NCBI GenBank assembly: GCA_963678705.1 | Contig: OY783203.1 | Span: 28,006,535 to 28,070,534, forward strand | DNA: 64,000 nucleotides | From: Panorpa germanica | Taxonomy: Eukaryota; Arthropoda; Insecta; Mecoptera; Panorpidae | Reading direction: 5' to 3' | Part shown: positions 63,940-64,000 of the stretch, piece by piece | Layout of the letters: every line of letters starts with the position of its first letter | How positions within the stretch are numbered: position 1 is the stretch's first letter | The notes under the pieces: generated by a model | Database searches by the model: none | What the model was told of the DNA's origin: nothing | The model's input: the letters and a program-made list of their open reading frames with translations, nothing else | Made by a program: the position numbers and the translations under genes

Positions 63940-64000
63940 GTAAGTAACAACGTATATTTTATAATTTTTTTTTAAATAAAAATAACAAATATGTTTTAGT

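Noticed and set aside
1-64000. CRISPR arrays, operons, prokaryotic signals
   Set aside because: None seen; spliced genes, SINEs and MITEs show nuclear eukaryotic DNA.

Overview
The window is AT-rich eukaryotic DNA. It has long introns with GT..AG boundaries, AATAAA-type polyadenylation signals, many small inverted-repeat transposons, a tRNA-derived SINE, mariner and LINE debris, and only a few genes. It reads as an insect nuclear chromosome. One dispersed repeat (30005-31063) recalls elements I associate with Lepidoptera, but the order is not resolved here.

Three protein genes are well supported. (1) 39817-40821 (+): a glycogen-targeting regulatory subunit of protein phosphatase 1, with an RVxF-type motif and a CBM21 domain; a candidate promoter and untranslated first exon lie at 38458-38677. 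(2) 48352-49641 (-): a GTSF1/Asterix-like protein with two CHHC zinc fingers and an unusual long C-terminal tail built from degenerate tryptophan-containing repeats; its apparent stop codon sits inside a strong 5' splice site. (3) 53122 to beyond the right edge (+): a meiotic HORMAD/Hop1-like gene. Nine exons can be read, encoding two complete HORMA units in tandem, each made from four exons with the same 0-2-1-0 intron-phase pattern. A weaker small gene (52853-53095, -) lies head-to-head with it. HORMADs act on meiotic chromosome axes and GTSF1 proteins act with PIWI proteins, so the right third carries two genes from germline-associated families.

The rest is a transposon graveyard with readable history. 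1-14000 holds a mariner 5' end, a fold-back mariner-type MITE, a GC-rich MITE, a long (TA)n tract and a LINE 3' fragment. 14000-33500 holds paired copies of at least seven MITE families, including one element nested in another and a 169-bp tandem duplication. 33500-38450 and 41000-47200 are mostly featureless. 56600-62000 lies in the introns of the HORMAD gene and contains several insertions whose empty sites are preserved in a paralogous repeat near 32000. That comparison gives exact insertion boundaries for a GGGCTTGTGTCC-ended MITE (AATT target, AT duplication) and for a 174-bp hAT-type hairpin MITE (8-bp duplication).

All family names rest on motifs and recall; no search was run.
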